DNA of 64,000 bases from Clostridiales bacterium (GTDB taxonomy: Bacteria > Bacillota > Clostridia > Christensenellales > Aristaeellaceae). Location of the stretch: the NCBI GenBank assembly GCA_019419995.1, contig JAHZHZ010000002.1, forward strand, positions 63,982 through 127,981, read 5' to 3'. A program made the translations under genes and the position numbers. Shown piece after piece: positions 24,530-33,550 of this stretch; within the stretch, counting starts at the first letter, position 1; the number at the start of each line of letters is the position of its first letter. Below the pieces are notes generated by a model that did no database searches, was not told the DNA's origin, and saw only the letters and a program-made list of their open reading frames with translations.

Positions 24530-26461
24530 ATGGGTTACAGCATTGCGGAGAAAATTATCCGAGAGCATCTGGTGGAAGGAGAGATGAAGCCGGGCAGTGA
24601 GATCGCCCTGCGCATTGACCAGACGTTGACCCAGGATGCTACGGGCACCATGGCCTATCTAGAATTTGAAACCATGGGCATTGACCGGGTCAGAACCCAG
24701 CGCAGCGTGGCCTACATCGACCACAATACCCTTCAGTGCGGCTTTGAAAATGCAGACGACCACCGCTACATTCAAAGTGTGGCCAGTAAGCATGGCATTT
24801 ATTTTTCTCGGCCTGGAAATGGCATTTGCCATCAGGTGCATTTGGAGCGCTTTGGAATTCCAGGCAGGACGCTCATTGGATCCGACAGTCATACTCCTAC
24901 AGCAGGCGGGTTGGGCATGCTGGCTTTTGGAGCCGGTGGAATGGATGTGGCCGTAGCCATGGGAGGCGGCCCCTACTACATCAACATGCCTCGCCTGATC
25001 AGGGTAGAGTTGACCGGTCGCCTTTCGCCCTTTGTTACGGCGAAAGATGTGAGCCTGGAAATTCTGCGTATTCTTTCCGTGAAGGGAGGGGTAGGCGCCA
25101 TTATCGAATGGGGAGGCGAAGGCGTAGCGAGTCTGTCCGTACCGGAACGTGCCACCATCACCAATATGGGAGCCGAACTGGGCGCCACCACATCCATCTT
25201 TCCCTCCGATGAAGTGACCCGTGCTTTTCTGGAGGCACAGGGGCGAGGGGAAGACTATCGGCCCCTGTACAGCGATGTAGATGCCCGCTATGATCGGGTC
25301 ATTCCCATCGATTTGTCCGCCCTTACGCCCCTTATTGCCCGGCCCCACAGCCCGGACAACGTGTGTGCTGTGGCAGATCTTAAGGGTACGAGAGTAGATC
25401 AGGTGTGCATTGGCTCCTGCACCAATTCCTCCCTGCTGGACATGCTTAAGGTGGCTGCGCTGCTGAAGGGCAGGCGCATAGCCCCTTCAGTGAGCTTGTC
25501 CATTTCGCCCGGTTCCCGGCAAGTGCTTTCCATGCTGGCCAATTGTGGAGCGCTGACGGATATTCTCGCCAGCGGAGCCCGAGTGTTGGAATGCGCGTGC
25601 GGACCGTGCATCGGCATGGGTTTTTCGCCCAATTCCTCGGGCGTATCCCTGCGAACCTTCAACCGCAACTTTGAGGGGCGCAGCGGAACTGCGGATGCCA
25701 AGGTGTATCTGGTGTCTCCGGAGACCGCCGTTGCCGCCGCGCTTACCGGAGAAATAACTGATCCGCGCTTGTTGGGACAAATGCCCCAAGTGCGTCTCCC
25801 AGAGCGCTTTCTCATTGATGATAGTGCCATTCTGCCCCCTGTGCCCGCAGCGCAGGCTAGCCGGGTGGAGATCCTTCGTGGACCCAATATCCTCCCGTTT
25901 CCCCAGACCCATCCCCTGGGAGATGAAATTCGCGGAGAATTGACGCTGAAGGTAGGCGACAACATCACCACGGACCACATCATGCCGGCGGGGGCAAAGA
26001 TCTTGCCCTATCGATCCAACATTCCCTATCTGTCTCAATTCTGCTTTGGGGTATGTGACAGCGGCTTCCCACAGCGTGCCAAGGCTGCGGGGTCAAGCAT
26101 TGTGGTGGGAGGAATGAACTATGGTCAGGGTTCTTCCCGTGAACACGCGGCACTGGTACCCCTGTATCTGGGTGTACGTGCTGTTATCGCCAAGAGCTTT
26201 GCCCGAATTCATGCGGCTAACCTCATCAATGCAGGTATTCTTCCCCTGTGCTTTGAAAATGAGGAAGATTATCTACGATTGAATCAGGGGGATGAACTGG
26301 TTCTGAGTGGAATTCATGAGGGGATGGCCACGGGGAAATTGACCTTGCTGGATCAGTCCACGGGGGAGAGCATTTCCCTGCGCTGTGAGCTAACCCCACG
26401 TCAGGCAAAGATTCTAAAATCTGGAGGTCTGCTGGCCTACACAAAGGAGATGAACGGATGA
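24530..26461 (+). CDS. Aconitate hydratase
   Basis: [4Fe-4S] enzyme of 643 residues that isomerises citrate to isocitrate. The first cluster cysteine is in IGSCTNSS and the other two in ACGPCIGMG; the C-terminal swivel domain has MNYGQGSSREHAAL, with the substrate-binding Ser and Arg. Length matches the compact bacterial aconitases found in Clostridia and is shorter than AcnA. It lies three bases after the GntR gene and its stop overlaps the start of the next gene, so the operon is tightly coupled. A homoaconitase or isopropylmalate isomerase role is less likely because those are usually split into two subunits. Confidence 0.9.
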   Translation: MGYSIAEKIIREHLVEGEMKPGSEIALRIDQTLTQDATGTMAYLEFETMGIDRVRTQRSVAYIDHNTLQCGFENADDHRYIQSVASKHGIYFSRPGNGICHQVHLERFGIPGRTLIGSDSHTPTAGGLGMLAFGAGGMDVAVAMGGGPYYINMPRLIRVELTGRLSPFVTAKDVSLEILRILSVKGGVGAIIEWGGEGVASLSVPERATITNMGAELGATTSIFPSDEVTRAFLEAQGRGEDYRPLYSDVDARYDRVIPIDLSALTPLIARPHSPDNVCAVADLKGTRVDQVCIGSCTNSSLLDMLKVAALLKGRRIAPSVSLSISPGSRQVLSMLANCGALTDILASGARVLECACGPCIGMGFSPNSSGVSLRTFNRNFEGRSGTADAKVYLVSPETAVAAALTGEITDPRLLGQMPQVRLPERFLIDDSAILPPVPAAQASRVEILRGPNILPFPQTHPLGDEIRGELTLKVGDNITTDHIMPAGAKILPYRSNIPYLSQFCFGVCDSGFPQRAKAAGSSIVVGGMNYGQGSSREHAALVPLYLGVRAVIAKSFARIHAANLINAGILPLCFENEEDYLRLNQGDELVLSGIHEGMATGKLTLLDQSTGESISLRCELTPRQAKILKSGGLLAYTKEMNG

Positions 26462-27606
26462 TGGGTGCAAATTCGCAGCAGTTGGATCAGGCGGTGGAGC
26501 AGTTTCGGCGCTTGCTCATGGAACAGACGGATCGAGCTGAACGCTTGGAATCGTCCGGTGGCCGTGTAGATTTTAAGAATAAAAAGAAAATTGTCATCGG
26601 CATCGCACCTGGTGATGGCATTGGACCTATTATCGTTGCTCAGGCACGTCGGGCACTTCAATGTCTTTTGAGGGAAGAGCTGAATTCAGGCGGCATTGAA
26701 CTCAGGGATATCCATGGCCTGACACTGGAAAACCGTTTGAAATTGGGCTGTTCTGTGCCACAGGAATGTCTTGAGGCCATTTGCGACTGCGACGTGCTGC
26801 TCAAGGGCCCCACCCAAACGCCAAAGGGGGGAACGATGGAGAGCGCAAATGTGACCCTTAGGCGGGAGCTGGACCTGTATGCAAACGTGCGTCCAGTTTC
26901 CATACCGGGGGAGGGCATAGACTGGACTTTCTTTCGAGAAAATACCGAGGGCGAATATGTGTTGGGCAGCCGCGGTGTGGAACTGCCGGGGCTGTGGATG
27001 GACTTTAAGGTGACGACGTATGCGGGTACTCGACGCATTGCCCGGGCGGCCTTTGAATATGCCCGCAACAATGGAAAGACCCGGGTGGCTGTGGTCACTA
27101 AGGCGAATATCATGAAAAAGACGGATGGAAATTTTAGCGCCATCTGCCATGAAGTGGCTTCGGAATATCCGGGCATCGAGGTGGAAGACTGGTATATTGA
27201 TATCATGACTGCCAACCTGGTTAATCCCCAGATCCGAAACAAATTTGAAGTATTTTTACTGCCCAACCTCTATGGGGACATTATTACCGATGAGGCTGCA
27301 CAGCTGCAGGGTGGCGTAGGAACAGCGGGCAGCGCTAACATTGGAGACCGTTATGCCATGTTTGAGGCCATTCACGGTTCCGCCCCCAGAATGATGGAGG
27401 AAGGTTTGGGAGCGTACGCCAATCCGGAGAGTATACTGCGGGCCTGCGTACTGATGCTCAGGCACATTGCTCGTCCCACAGCAGCTGCCCGGTTGGAAGC
27501 CGCGCTGGACAGTTGCACGGTGCAGGCCACTGGCACTCGTGAGGGTGCAACTTGCCGCCAGTATGTGGATGCTCTGCTGGAAATGCTAGAACAAAAGGGC
27601 CTTTAA
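26458..27606 (+). CDS. icd: Isocitrate dehydrogenase
   Basis: Beta-decarboxylating dehydrogenase of 382 residues converting isocitrate to 2-oxoglutarate. The substrate loop GGTMESANVTLRRELDLYAN keeps the Ser-x-Asn-x3-Arg pattern of isocitrate (not isopropylmalate) dehydrogenases, and IGDRYAMFEAIHGSAP is the cofactor region. An N-terminal extension of about 40 residues precedes the usual IGIAPGDGIG start; cofactor choice is not settled. It overlaps aconitase by four bases (ATGA), ends the operon and is followed by a strong hairpin. Confidence 0.88.
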   Translation: MMGANSQQLDQAVEQFRRLLMEQTDRAERLESSGGRVDFKNKKKIVIGIAPGDGIGPIIVAQARRALQCLLREELNSGGIELRDIHGLTLENRLKLGCSVPQECLEAICDCDVLLKGPTQTPKGGTMESANVTLRRELDLYANVRPVSIPGEGIDWTFFRENTEGEYVLGSRGVELPGLWMDFKVTTYAGTRRIARAAFEYARNNGKTRVAVVTKANIMKKTDGNFSAICHEVASEYPGIEVEDWYIDIMTANLVNPQIRNKFEVFLLPNLYGDIITDEAAQLQGGVGTAGSANIGDRYAMFEAIHGSAPRMMEEGLGAYANPESILRACVLMLRHIARPTAAARLEAALDSCTVQATGTREGATCRQYVDALLEMLEQKGL

Positions 27607-27620
27607 ACACGGGGAAAAAT

Positions 27621-27657
27621 GAAACATAGGTGCGCAAGAATTGCGCACCTATGTTTC
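27621..27657. terminator. Hairpin after citrate operon
   Basis: Perfect 17-bp stem (27621-27637 with 27641-27657, loop GAA) between convergent genes; poor T-run but A-rich/T-rich flanks. Confidence 0.75.
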
Positions 27658-27663
27658 GTTGCG

Positions 27664-28377
27664 TTACTCCACTCCCAGTTCCGGGCCATGGACCTTCAAC
27701 CACTTTTTCCAAAAGGTGTATTCAGGCATCTGCTCTGCTACCAGTGCCCAAAATCGGGGCGAATGGTTAAATTCCATCAGGTGACATAGCTCATGAATCA
27801 CCACGTAATCCAACACCTCCGGCGGTGCCATGATCAGCTTCCAGTTGAAATTCAGATTGCGCTTTGAGGAACAGCTCCCCCAACGGGATCTCTGATCCCG
27901 TACGGTCACTCGTCCAAACTGCACACCCAGGTGCGGTGCATAAAATTCCAGACGTTGGCGCACTCGGTTCAGTGCCCTTTTAGATAGGGCCTGTTTCAAT
28001 GCGCTGCGCACGGCCTGTTCCTCGTCGGGAGAAGGGAGGGTGAGGACGCAGCAATCCCCCAGCAACTCAATGGCCACTTGTGGGCCCTGAACGCGGTGCA
28101 ACGCGTACCCCCTGCCCTCTATGCAGATCCGACTGCCCTCCGCCACAGGATGGCGCAGGCGGTTTTCTGACAGGGCCCGTTCCAACTCCGCATGCATCTG
28201 CCGGATCTGAGGAATTTGCTGGGCTATCATGGCATCTACTTCTTTGAGATGGGCCTGAGCAGGGGCATAAACGCGGGTCTCTCTGCCAGGCAAAGCACGA
28301 ATTAAGATATCTTTGCGTTGAGAACGGATCAATATGTATTCTATCTGCTGCCCTGCGGTAGCGGCTAAACGCTTCAT
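27664..28377 (-). CDS. YgjP-like metallopeptidase (DUF45)
   Basis: Predicted zinc peptidase of 237 residues. The C-terminal part has VIHELCHLMEFNHSPRFWAL, which is the HExxH plus NHS-x-x-FW signature of the YgjP/DUF45 family, preceded by RWGSCSSKRNLNFNWKLIM. The first 100 residues are a basic beta-rich region common to the family. No signal peptide, so it is cytoplasmic. Its start overlaps the stop of the actin-like gene by ATGA. The physiological target is unknown. Confidence 0.9.
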   Translation of the reverse strand: MKRLAATAGQQIEYILIRSQRKDILIRALPGRETRVYAPAQAHLKEVDAMIAQQIPQIRQMHAELERALSENRLRHPVAEGSRICIEGRGYALHRVQGPQVAIELLGDCCVLTLPSPDEEQAVRSALKQALSKRALNRVRQRLEFYAPHLGVQFGRVTVRDQRSRWGSCSSKRNLNFNWKLIMAPPEVLDYVVIHELCHLMEFNHSPRFWALVAEQMPEYTFWKKWLKVHGPELGVE

Positions 28378-29405
28378 TTCGGACTGCTCCTGCGGCTGCT
28401 CTGGAGTATCAGGGACTGAGGATATTTTTCAGGGGAGCGCATGATTTCATACATGCCTCGCACGCAACAGCGGGATGGGCTGTCTGCGATGCGGCAGGGT
28501 ATGCCCAGCGTATCGCCAATGCGCTTATCCAGTCCGGACAGTTCTGCACCGGCACCCACCAGCACTGCGCCGGCGTCATTTAAATCTGCAGCCAGCTCTT
28601 CGGGAGCTGAAGTGGTTACGCTTACACACAATCCTGCAATTTCACTGACCACTTCCTCACAGGCATGGAGTACGAGCCGGGTTTCCACATCAAAGGCTTC
28701 GGGCAATCTGCGCTCCATGCTGAAGCCGGTCATGTGCATGATGATGTCTTGGGGTGCAGCCTCGGGGAGCGCCGTACCCAGCGTATGTTTAATTTCTCGG
28801 GCGGAGTGGATGCCGATCCGGTATCCTTTTTCCGCGGATACGATGCGCTGGATACGTTCATCGATACGGCCCAATCCATAGGGAAGATGGGCGAAGGCGG
28901 CAACTCTACCGAAAGTGAACAGTGTGGCGGTAATCTTGCCCGCGCCCACATCCACCACCAGCTTGCCTTCCGGAGCGTTAAGATCCAGTCCCGCACCCAG
29001 CGCAGCAGCGGCGTCCGATCGAACCAGTGCCGCTTCGCTGGCACCCGCGTCTATGGCTGCGGTTAGCAGGGCCTCCTGCTGCACGGGGCGGGCAAAGGGC
29101 GCGCAGCTGATTAATGCGCCAAAGCGCTTGGACCAGGGTAGATCTTCCGTTTGACGGTAGGCCCAGCGCAGAAGGCGGTCGGCATAGAGGTTGTTGGCCA
29201 GTGCGCCATCGCGCAGAGGGGAAACCACCTCTACGCCTTCGCAGCAGCGCCCGGAAATACGAGCCGCCACATCACCACAACATAGGGGGGTATCCCGTTC
29301 ATCGCGAAAAGCCAGACGTGCAGCCGCTTCCAATGCTGGTCCCTGTCGGTATCCCGCTGTGCGCACATAGTCCGTTCCTAGATCAATTCCGATATCCCAG
29401 CGCAT
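28374..29405 (-). CDS. Divergent MreB-like actin-fold ATPase
   Basis: Protein of 343 residues with the actin-fold pattern: IGIDLGTDYVRTAGY (phosphate 1, residues 5-19), VVDVGAGKITATLF (phosphate 2, about 150-163) and GAVLVGAGAELSGLDKRIGDTLGIPC (adenosine motif, about 276-301). Order and length match MreB, but overall similarity is weak and the first 20 residues lack typical MreB context. It could be a cytoskeletal or sugar-kinase-fold paralogue. GGGGAGG lies eight bases before the start, and it is translationally coupled to the YgjP-like peptidase, an unusual partnership. No MreC or MreD is adjacent. Confidence 0.75.
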   Translation of the reverse strand: MRWDIGIDLGTDYVRTAGYRQGPALEAAARLAFRDERDTPLCCGDVAARISGRCCEGVEVVSPLRDGALANNLYADRLLRWAYRQTEDLPWSKRFGALISCAPFARPVQQEALLTAAIDAGASEAALVRSDAAAALGAGLDLNAPEGKLVVDVGAGKITATLFTFGRVAAFAHLPYGLGRIDERIQRIVSAEKGYRIGIHSAREIKHTLGTALPEAAPQDIIMHMTGFSMERRLPEAFDVETRLVLHACEEVVSEIAGLCVSVTTSAPEELAADLNDAGAVLVGAGAELSGLDKRIGDTLGIPCRIADSPSRCCVRGMYEIMRSPEKYPQSLILQSSRRSSPK

Positions 29406-29434
29406 AAAGCCATCCTCCCCGATTCTATGCTTTT

Positions 29435-29443
29435 ATTATAGCA
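29435..29443 (-). promoter_or_regulatory. Extended -10 promoter of actin-like/YgjP operon
   Basis: Minus strand TGCTATAAT; no convincing -35, which extended -10 promoters can do without. Confidence 0.55.
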
Positions 29444-29481
29444 TAGTTTACAGGCACAGGCTGGAACAATAATTCGACAAA

Positions 29482-30630
29482 TTATGTCTGTGGTTCCCGA
29501 CGCAGGGCGCAGGGCAAAAAGGCAGCTGCGGACAGCAGGCACACGAGTGCTCCCGCCAGAAACGTGCCACTCAGCCCAAGACGCTGCCCCAACCAGCCAC
29601 CCAACAGGTTGCCGGCGATGCGCGCTGCGCCAAAGGTAACCATATTGAGCATCCCTTGACCACTGGTTTTAAGTTCTTCAGGCACATGTTCCGCGATCCA
29701 GTAAGCCATGGAGACGGTCATGACGATAAATCCGCCACCGTGAAGGATCTGACTGAGCAGGGCCAAATGTGCGCTTTGAGCCAGACTCAGCATCCACCAG
29801 CGTAGGGCCAGTAGCATCGCCGCTGCCACCATGGGAAGCTTTGCTCCAAAGCGCCGGTAGATGCGTCCGCTCAATAGCAGATAGGGCGCTTCACAGGCGG
29901 CGCTGATGAGGTAACTCAATCCCAACAGAGAACTGGTTCCGCCCTGCAAAGAGCGGAAGTGCGGGGCGTAAAAAGTATAGAAAAATCCCATAGTCATTTG
30001 TACTGGAAGCATAAAGCTCAACATAATTACCAGCTGCCGGTTCTTCAGTAGCGTACCCATACCGGTTTTTTTATTTTTTTGTTTTCCGGGAGAATTGGGC
30101 AGGCCAAGTGATGCGCATGCAGTGAGCAACAGCAGGGCTGCGCCGGTCCACGGCACACTCGCTGGGCCCAGTTTGGCCTGCATTGCGCCAAAGAGTGCAC
30201 CGCTCAGGGCGAAGCTGGCTCCTCCGCAGAGCCGGTAGGCGCCGAAAGTGGAACCATCCGCTTCCAGAAGAATAGCATCACCCAGGGGAAGTAGGGCACA
30301 GAAAAAGGCGTAAAAGATCATGGCCGATATCAGCTGCACACCAAATCCCGGGTGCAGCAGAGCCAGGGGAAGGGACATGGCGCCCAGCAGGCAGAGAACA
30401 AACAGTAGCCGTTTGCGGCTGGATGTGCGGTCACCCAAAAGGCCCCACAGGGGTTGGACCACCAGGGCAGAGACTGCTGTGGCTGCGTTAATGCCACCCA
30501 ATTGAACGCTTGTGAAGCCCAAATGGGTGTAGTATAGGCTCATAAAGCCTTGATAAACGGCGTTGGTACCGTAGTATCCTATCGGAAATAGCACATGCCG
30601 GGGATGAATGCGTTTTTTGCCAGTATACAT
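29482..30630 (-). CDS. MFS transporter (MFS_1-like)
   Basis: Twelve-helix carrier of 382 residues. The N-terminal YYGTNAVYQGFMSLYYTHLGFTSVQLG and the loop LWGLLGDRTSSRKRLLF (motif A variant, G-D-R-T-S-S-R-K) point to the MFS_1-like branch related to LacY/NupG. A short cytoplasmic loop rich in lysine (KQKNKKTGMG) separates the halves. Substrate unknown. GGGAGGA lies upstream of the ATG. It is monocistronic and divergent from the HAD-hprK operon. Confidence 0.9.
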   Translation of the reverse strand: MYTGKKRIHPRHVLFPIGYYGTNAVYQGFMSLYYTHLGFTSVQLGGINAATAVSALVVQPLWGLLGDRTSSRKRLLFVLCLLGAMSLPLALLHPGFGVQLISAMIFYAFFCALLPLGDAILLEADGSTFGAYRLCGGASFALSGALFGAMQAKLGPASVPWTGAALLLLTACASLGLPNSPGKQKNKKTGMGTLLKNRQLVIMLSFMLPVQMTMGFFYTFYAPHFRSLQGGTSSLLGLSYLISAACEAPYLLLSGRIYRRFGAKLPMVAAAMLLALRWWMLSLAQSAHLALLSQILHGGGFIVMTVSMAYWIAEHVPEELKTSGQGMLNMVTFGAARIAGNLLGGWLGQRLGLSGTFLAGALVCLLSAAAFLPCALRREPQT

Positions 30631-30708
30631 TTTGCGTTCCTCCCAAGTGTTTTTTTCTCAGTATGGACCCGACCTTGGTGAAAAACACGTCATATGGGAG
30701 ATTTTACC

Positions 30709-30737
30709 TTGCGTGCTGCTGGAAAATAGTTTAAAAT
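30709..30737 (+). promoter_or_regulatory. Promoter of HAD-hprK-glcK-dapF operon
   Basis: TTGCGT (30709-30714), 17 bases, TAAAAT (30732-30737). Confidence 0.6.
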
Positions 30738-30788
30738 AAGGAAAGGTGGGTGCAAAAACAGGGCGCACCCATGGGAGGATGGTAGAAT

Positions 30789-31601
30789 TTGATACGAATG
30801 ATTGTTACCGACCTGGACGGAACGCTTTTGGCCGGAAAAAACAATATTCCGGAAGAGAATATCCGTGCCCTGCGCCGGGCTATGGACGCAGGTGTGCTGG
30901 TGGCGCTGGCCAGCGGGCGCATGATAGAGGCTACATTGCCCATCGCTCAACGTATCGGCGTCAACGCTCCCATGTCCTTGTTTAACGGTGGAATGGTATA
31001 TGACGGGGAGACGGATCGCATTCTGGATGGGGAAACCATCGATTGCGATCTGGCTCGGGCGGTTTTAAAGGAGATAGAAGCAGTGGGCGGCTATGCGCAT
31101 GCCTTTCCCGGACGGGGATTTTACTATTCGGAGCGCTGCGAATGGACGGATTATTATGAGGACAAGATTGGCATCAAGGGTGTACGAGTGGGCGACAGCT
31201 TGTCCAACTGGATCAGCGTACCGGTGTATAAACTGCTCTGCCTGGCCAGTGCGGAGGAACTTGAACGGCTGCGCGATCACCTTGAGCCTCGCTTTGAGCA
31301 GCTCAGCTTTGTAAAATCCGCTCCGTGTCACCTGGAAGTAGTGGCCCGGGGCGTGGATAAGGCCAAGGGACTCAAGCAGCTGGGAGCATGCACGGGCGTT
31401 CGACCTGAGGAGATGCTGGCCTTTGGAGATGAGATGAACGATTTGCCCATGCTTAAATATGCGGGTACGGCCTACGCCATGGAGAATGCTGTGGAGGGCG
31501 TGCGCAGGGAAATTTCTCGCATTGCCCCGGCCAACACTGAGGCAGGCGTGGCTAAAATTGTGAATCTCTATCTGGACGAGGGACGAATGGGAAGGGGTTA
31601 G
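30789..31601 (+). CDS. Cof-type HAD-IIB phosphatase
   Basis: Sugar-phosphate or nucleotide phosphatase-like protein of 270 residues. Motif I is VTDLDGTLL, motif II ALASGRM, motif III the lysine of KAKGLKQL and motif IV AFGDEMNDLPML, with the alpha/beta cap inserted between II and III. GGAGG (30775-30779) is nine bases before a TTG at 30789, while the next ATG is eighteen bases away, so a TTG start is chosen. First gene of an operon with hprK five bases downstream, suggesting a role in sugar-phosphate housekeeping. Confidence 0.88.
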   Translation: MIRMIVTDLDGTLLAGKNNIPEENIRALRRAMDAGVLVALASGRMIEATLPIAQRIGVNAPMSLFNGGMVYDGETDRILDGETIDCDLARAVLKEIEAVGGYAHAFPGRGFYYSERCEWTDYYEDKIGIKGVRVGDSLSNWISVPVYKLLCLASAEELERLRDHLEPRFEQLSFVKSAPCHLEVVARGVDKAKGLKQLGACTGVRPEEMLAFGDEMNDLPMLKYAGTAYAMENAVEGVRREISRIAPANTEAGVAKIVNLYLDEGRMGRG

Positions 31602-31605
31602 AATC

Positions 31606-32550
31606 GTGATACGCGAGAAGGACTTTGTGGAAACCCTGGGCCTCAAACGCATCTATGACGCCAAGCTGAAGTATTTGCCCATTGAGGTGAGTAATTCCAC
31701 CCGTCCCGGGCTTCAGCTGGCGGATTACTGGGATTTTTTTGCCTATGAGCGCCCGCAGTTGCTGGGATTGGTGGAGATGACCTATCTTTCCAGCCTGGAT
31801 GAGGGCACACGCCGGGCACGGCTCACCAAGCTGTTCAATTATAAATTGCCCTGCATCATCATCTGCCGAGGTATCCCCTGTTATGATGAAATGCTGATTC
31901 TGGCGGCGGCGCATCGCATTCCCATCTATTCCACAGCGGAAGAAACCACGAAATTTGAGCTTGAACTGATCAGCTATTTAAATGCCTGTCTGGCACCCAA
32001 CGAGACGCGCCACGGAGTGTTGGTGAATGTGTTTGGTACGGGCATGCTTATCACCGGAAATTCCGGGGTAGGCAAGAGCGAGGCAGCGCTGGAACTAATC
32101 AAGCGTGGTCATCAACTGGTGGCTGATGATGTAGTAATGATCCGGCGTATCAATGACAAGCGTTTGGAGGGAGAATCGCCGGAGCGCGTACGTCATTTCA
32201 TGGAAATTCGGGGCGTGGGCATTATCAACGTTGCCAACATTTATGGGGCAGGCGCTGTGCAGCGCCGCAAGTCCATTGATATGCAGGTACACCTGGAGAT
32301 GTGGCAGAACGGAAAGGAGTACGACCGCCTGGGTCTTACAGATAATTACACCGAAATTCTGGGCGTGCGCATTCCTACTCTTTTATTACCCATTCATCCG
32401 GGCCGGAATTTGGCCGTGGTGTTGGAAGTGGCGGCTCGTAACTTCAGACAGAAGCAGATGGGATACAATGCTGCCCTGGAACTGGCCCGCCGCAGTCAGG
32501 AATTTGCCATGCGCGAGGCCGAGGACGAAGCGGAAGATGAGCAGGAGTAA
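31606..32550 (+). CDS. hprK: HPr kinase/phosphorylase
   Basis: Bifunctional regulator of 314 residues that phosphorylates or dephosphorylates Ser46 of HPr and so sets carbon catabolite control in Firmicutes. Walker A GNSGVGKS (151-158), the VADDVVMI strand and the family signature MEIRGVGIINV are intact; the N-terminal 130 residues form the usual regulatory domain. GTG start, with AAGGGG upstream, four bases after the HAD gene. Its co-transcription with glucokinase joins sugar entry to its regulator. HPr itself is outside the window. Confidence 0.96.
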   Translation: MIREKDFVETLGLKRIYDAKLKYLPIEVSNSTRPGLQLADYWDFFAYERPQLLGLVEMTYLSSLDEGTRRARLTKLFNYKLPCIIICRGIPCYDEMLILAAAHRIPIYSTAEETTKFELELISYLNACLAPNETRHGVLVNVFGTGMLITGNSGVGKSEAALELIKRGHQLVADDVVMIRRINDKRLEGESPERVRHFMEIRGVGIINVANIYGAGAVQRRKSIDMQVHLEMWQNGKEYDRLGLTDNYTEILGVRIPTLLLPIHPGRNLAVVLEVAARNFRQKQMGYNAALELARRSQEFAMREAEDEAEDEQE

Positions 32551-32573
32551 ACACATTACGGAGGCAGACGAAC

Positions 32574-33527
32574 ATGTTATATATTGGTATTGATGTCGGT
32601 GGAACCACCATCAAGGTGGGCATCGTGGATGAAAATGGAATCATACTGCACAAGGATAATTGCCCCACAGGCGTAGAACGGGGCCATGAACCCGTTATCC
32701 GGGACATGGCTCAGCTGGCGCTGCGGGTACTTGAACAAAGCGGTCACAGCCTTGACGAAATTCATTCCGTTGGCGTGGGTATTCCCGGCATACAGGATAT
32801 CCGTACCGGGCGCGTGCCCTTTTGCACCAACCTGCGCTGGCACGACGTGCCGTTGGTAGAATTGATGCAGAAGTACATTCCCAAGCCCACCTACATTAAT
32901 AACGATGCTACCGTGGCGGCTCTGGCTGAATCCGTGGCGGGCGTGAGCGTCGGAACCAAGAATTCCGTAGTAGTTACGCTGGGTACCGGCGTGGGCGGTG
33001 GCGTGATTATTGATGGAAAAATCTTTATGGGGCCCCACGGCATTGCTACGGAGATTGGACACATGATTACCGTGGCCGGGGGAGAACTGTGCAGTTGTGG
33101 AAATAGGGGGTGTTGGGAGCGCTATGCCAGCGCCACGGCCCTTATTCGGGAGGCAAGGAAACTGGCTCAGGCCAAGCCAGATTGTCCTCTGGCTCGCTCG
33201 GTAGATTCGGATCTGAGCCAAATTGAAGCCCGAACGGTAATTGATCTGGCCAAAGCAGGAGATGCGGACTGCGAAAAACTGTTTGATGAATACGTATATC
33301 ACCTGACGGTGGGATTGGTCAATCTGATCAACCTCTACGATCCGGAAGTTATTGCTCTGGGGGGTGGCGTATCCAAAGCTGGAAGCTTCCTTCTGGACAA
33401 GGTTAACGCCCTTTTGCCGGAGATGATCTTCTTTAAGACCATGCCGCGGGCGCGCATTGAATTGGCTCGATTGAGCAATGATGCGGGTATCATCGGCGCG
33501 GCTATGCTGGGCCGGGAGTTCCATTGA
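32574..33527 (+). CDS. glcK: ROK-family glucokinase
   Basis: Glucokinase-like ROK protein of 317 residues. It has the phosphate motif IGIDVGGTTIKVGIVDENG at the N-terminus, NNDATVAALAE around the catalytic Asp, TLGTGVGGGVIIDG and the zinc-binding ROK signature GELCSCGNRGCWERYASA. No helix-turn-helix is attached, so it is an enzyme rather than a ROK repressor. GGAGG is ten bases before the ATG, 23 bases after hprK. Glucose specificity follows from family resemblance only. Confidence 0.93.
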   Translation: MLYIGIDVGGTTIKVGIVDENGIILHKDNCPTGVERGHEPVIRDMAQLALRVLEQSGHSLDEIHSVGVGIPGIQDIRTGRVPFCTNLRWHDVPLVELMQKYIPKPTYINNDATVAALAESVAGVSVGTKNSVVVTLGTGVGGGVIIDGKIFMGPHGIATEIGHMITVAGGELCSCGNRGCWERYASATALIREARKLAQAKPDCPLARSVDSDLSQIEARTVIDLAKAGDADCEKLFDEYVYHLTVGLVNLINLYDPEVIALGGGVSKAGSFLLDKVNALLPEMIFFKTMPRARIELARLSNDAGIIGAAMLGREFH

Positions 33528-33550
33528 CACCCTGGGAAGGAGGAGAGACC

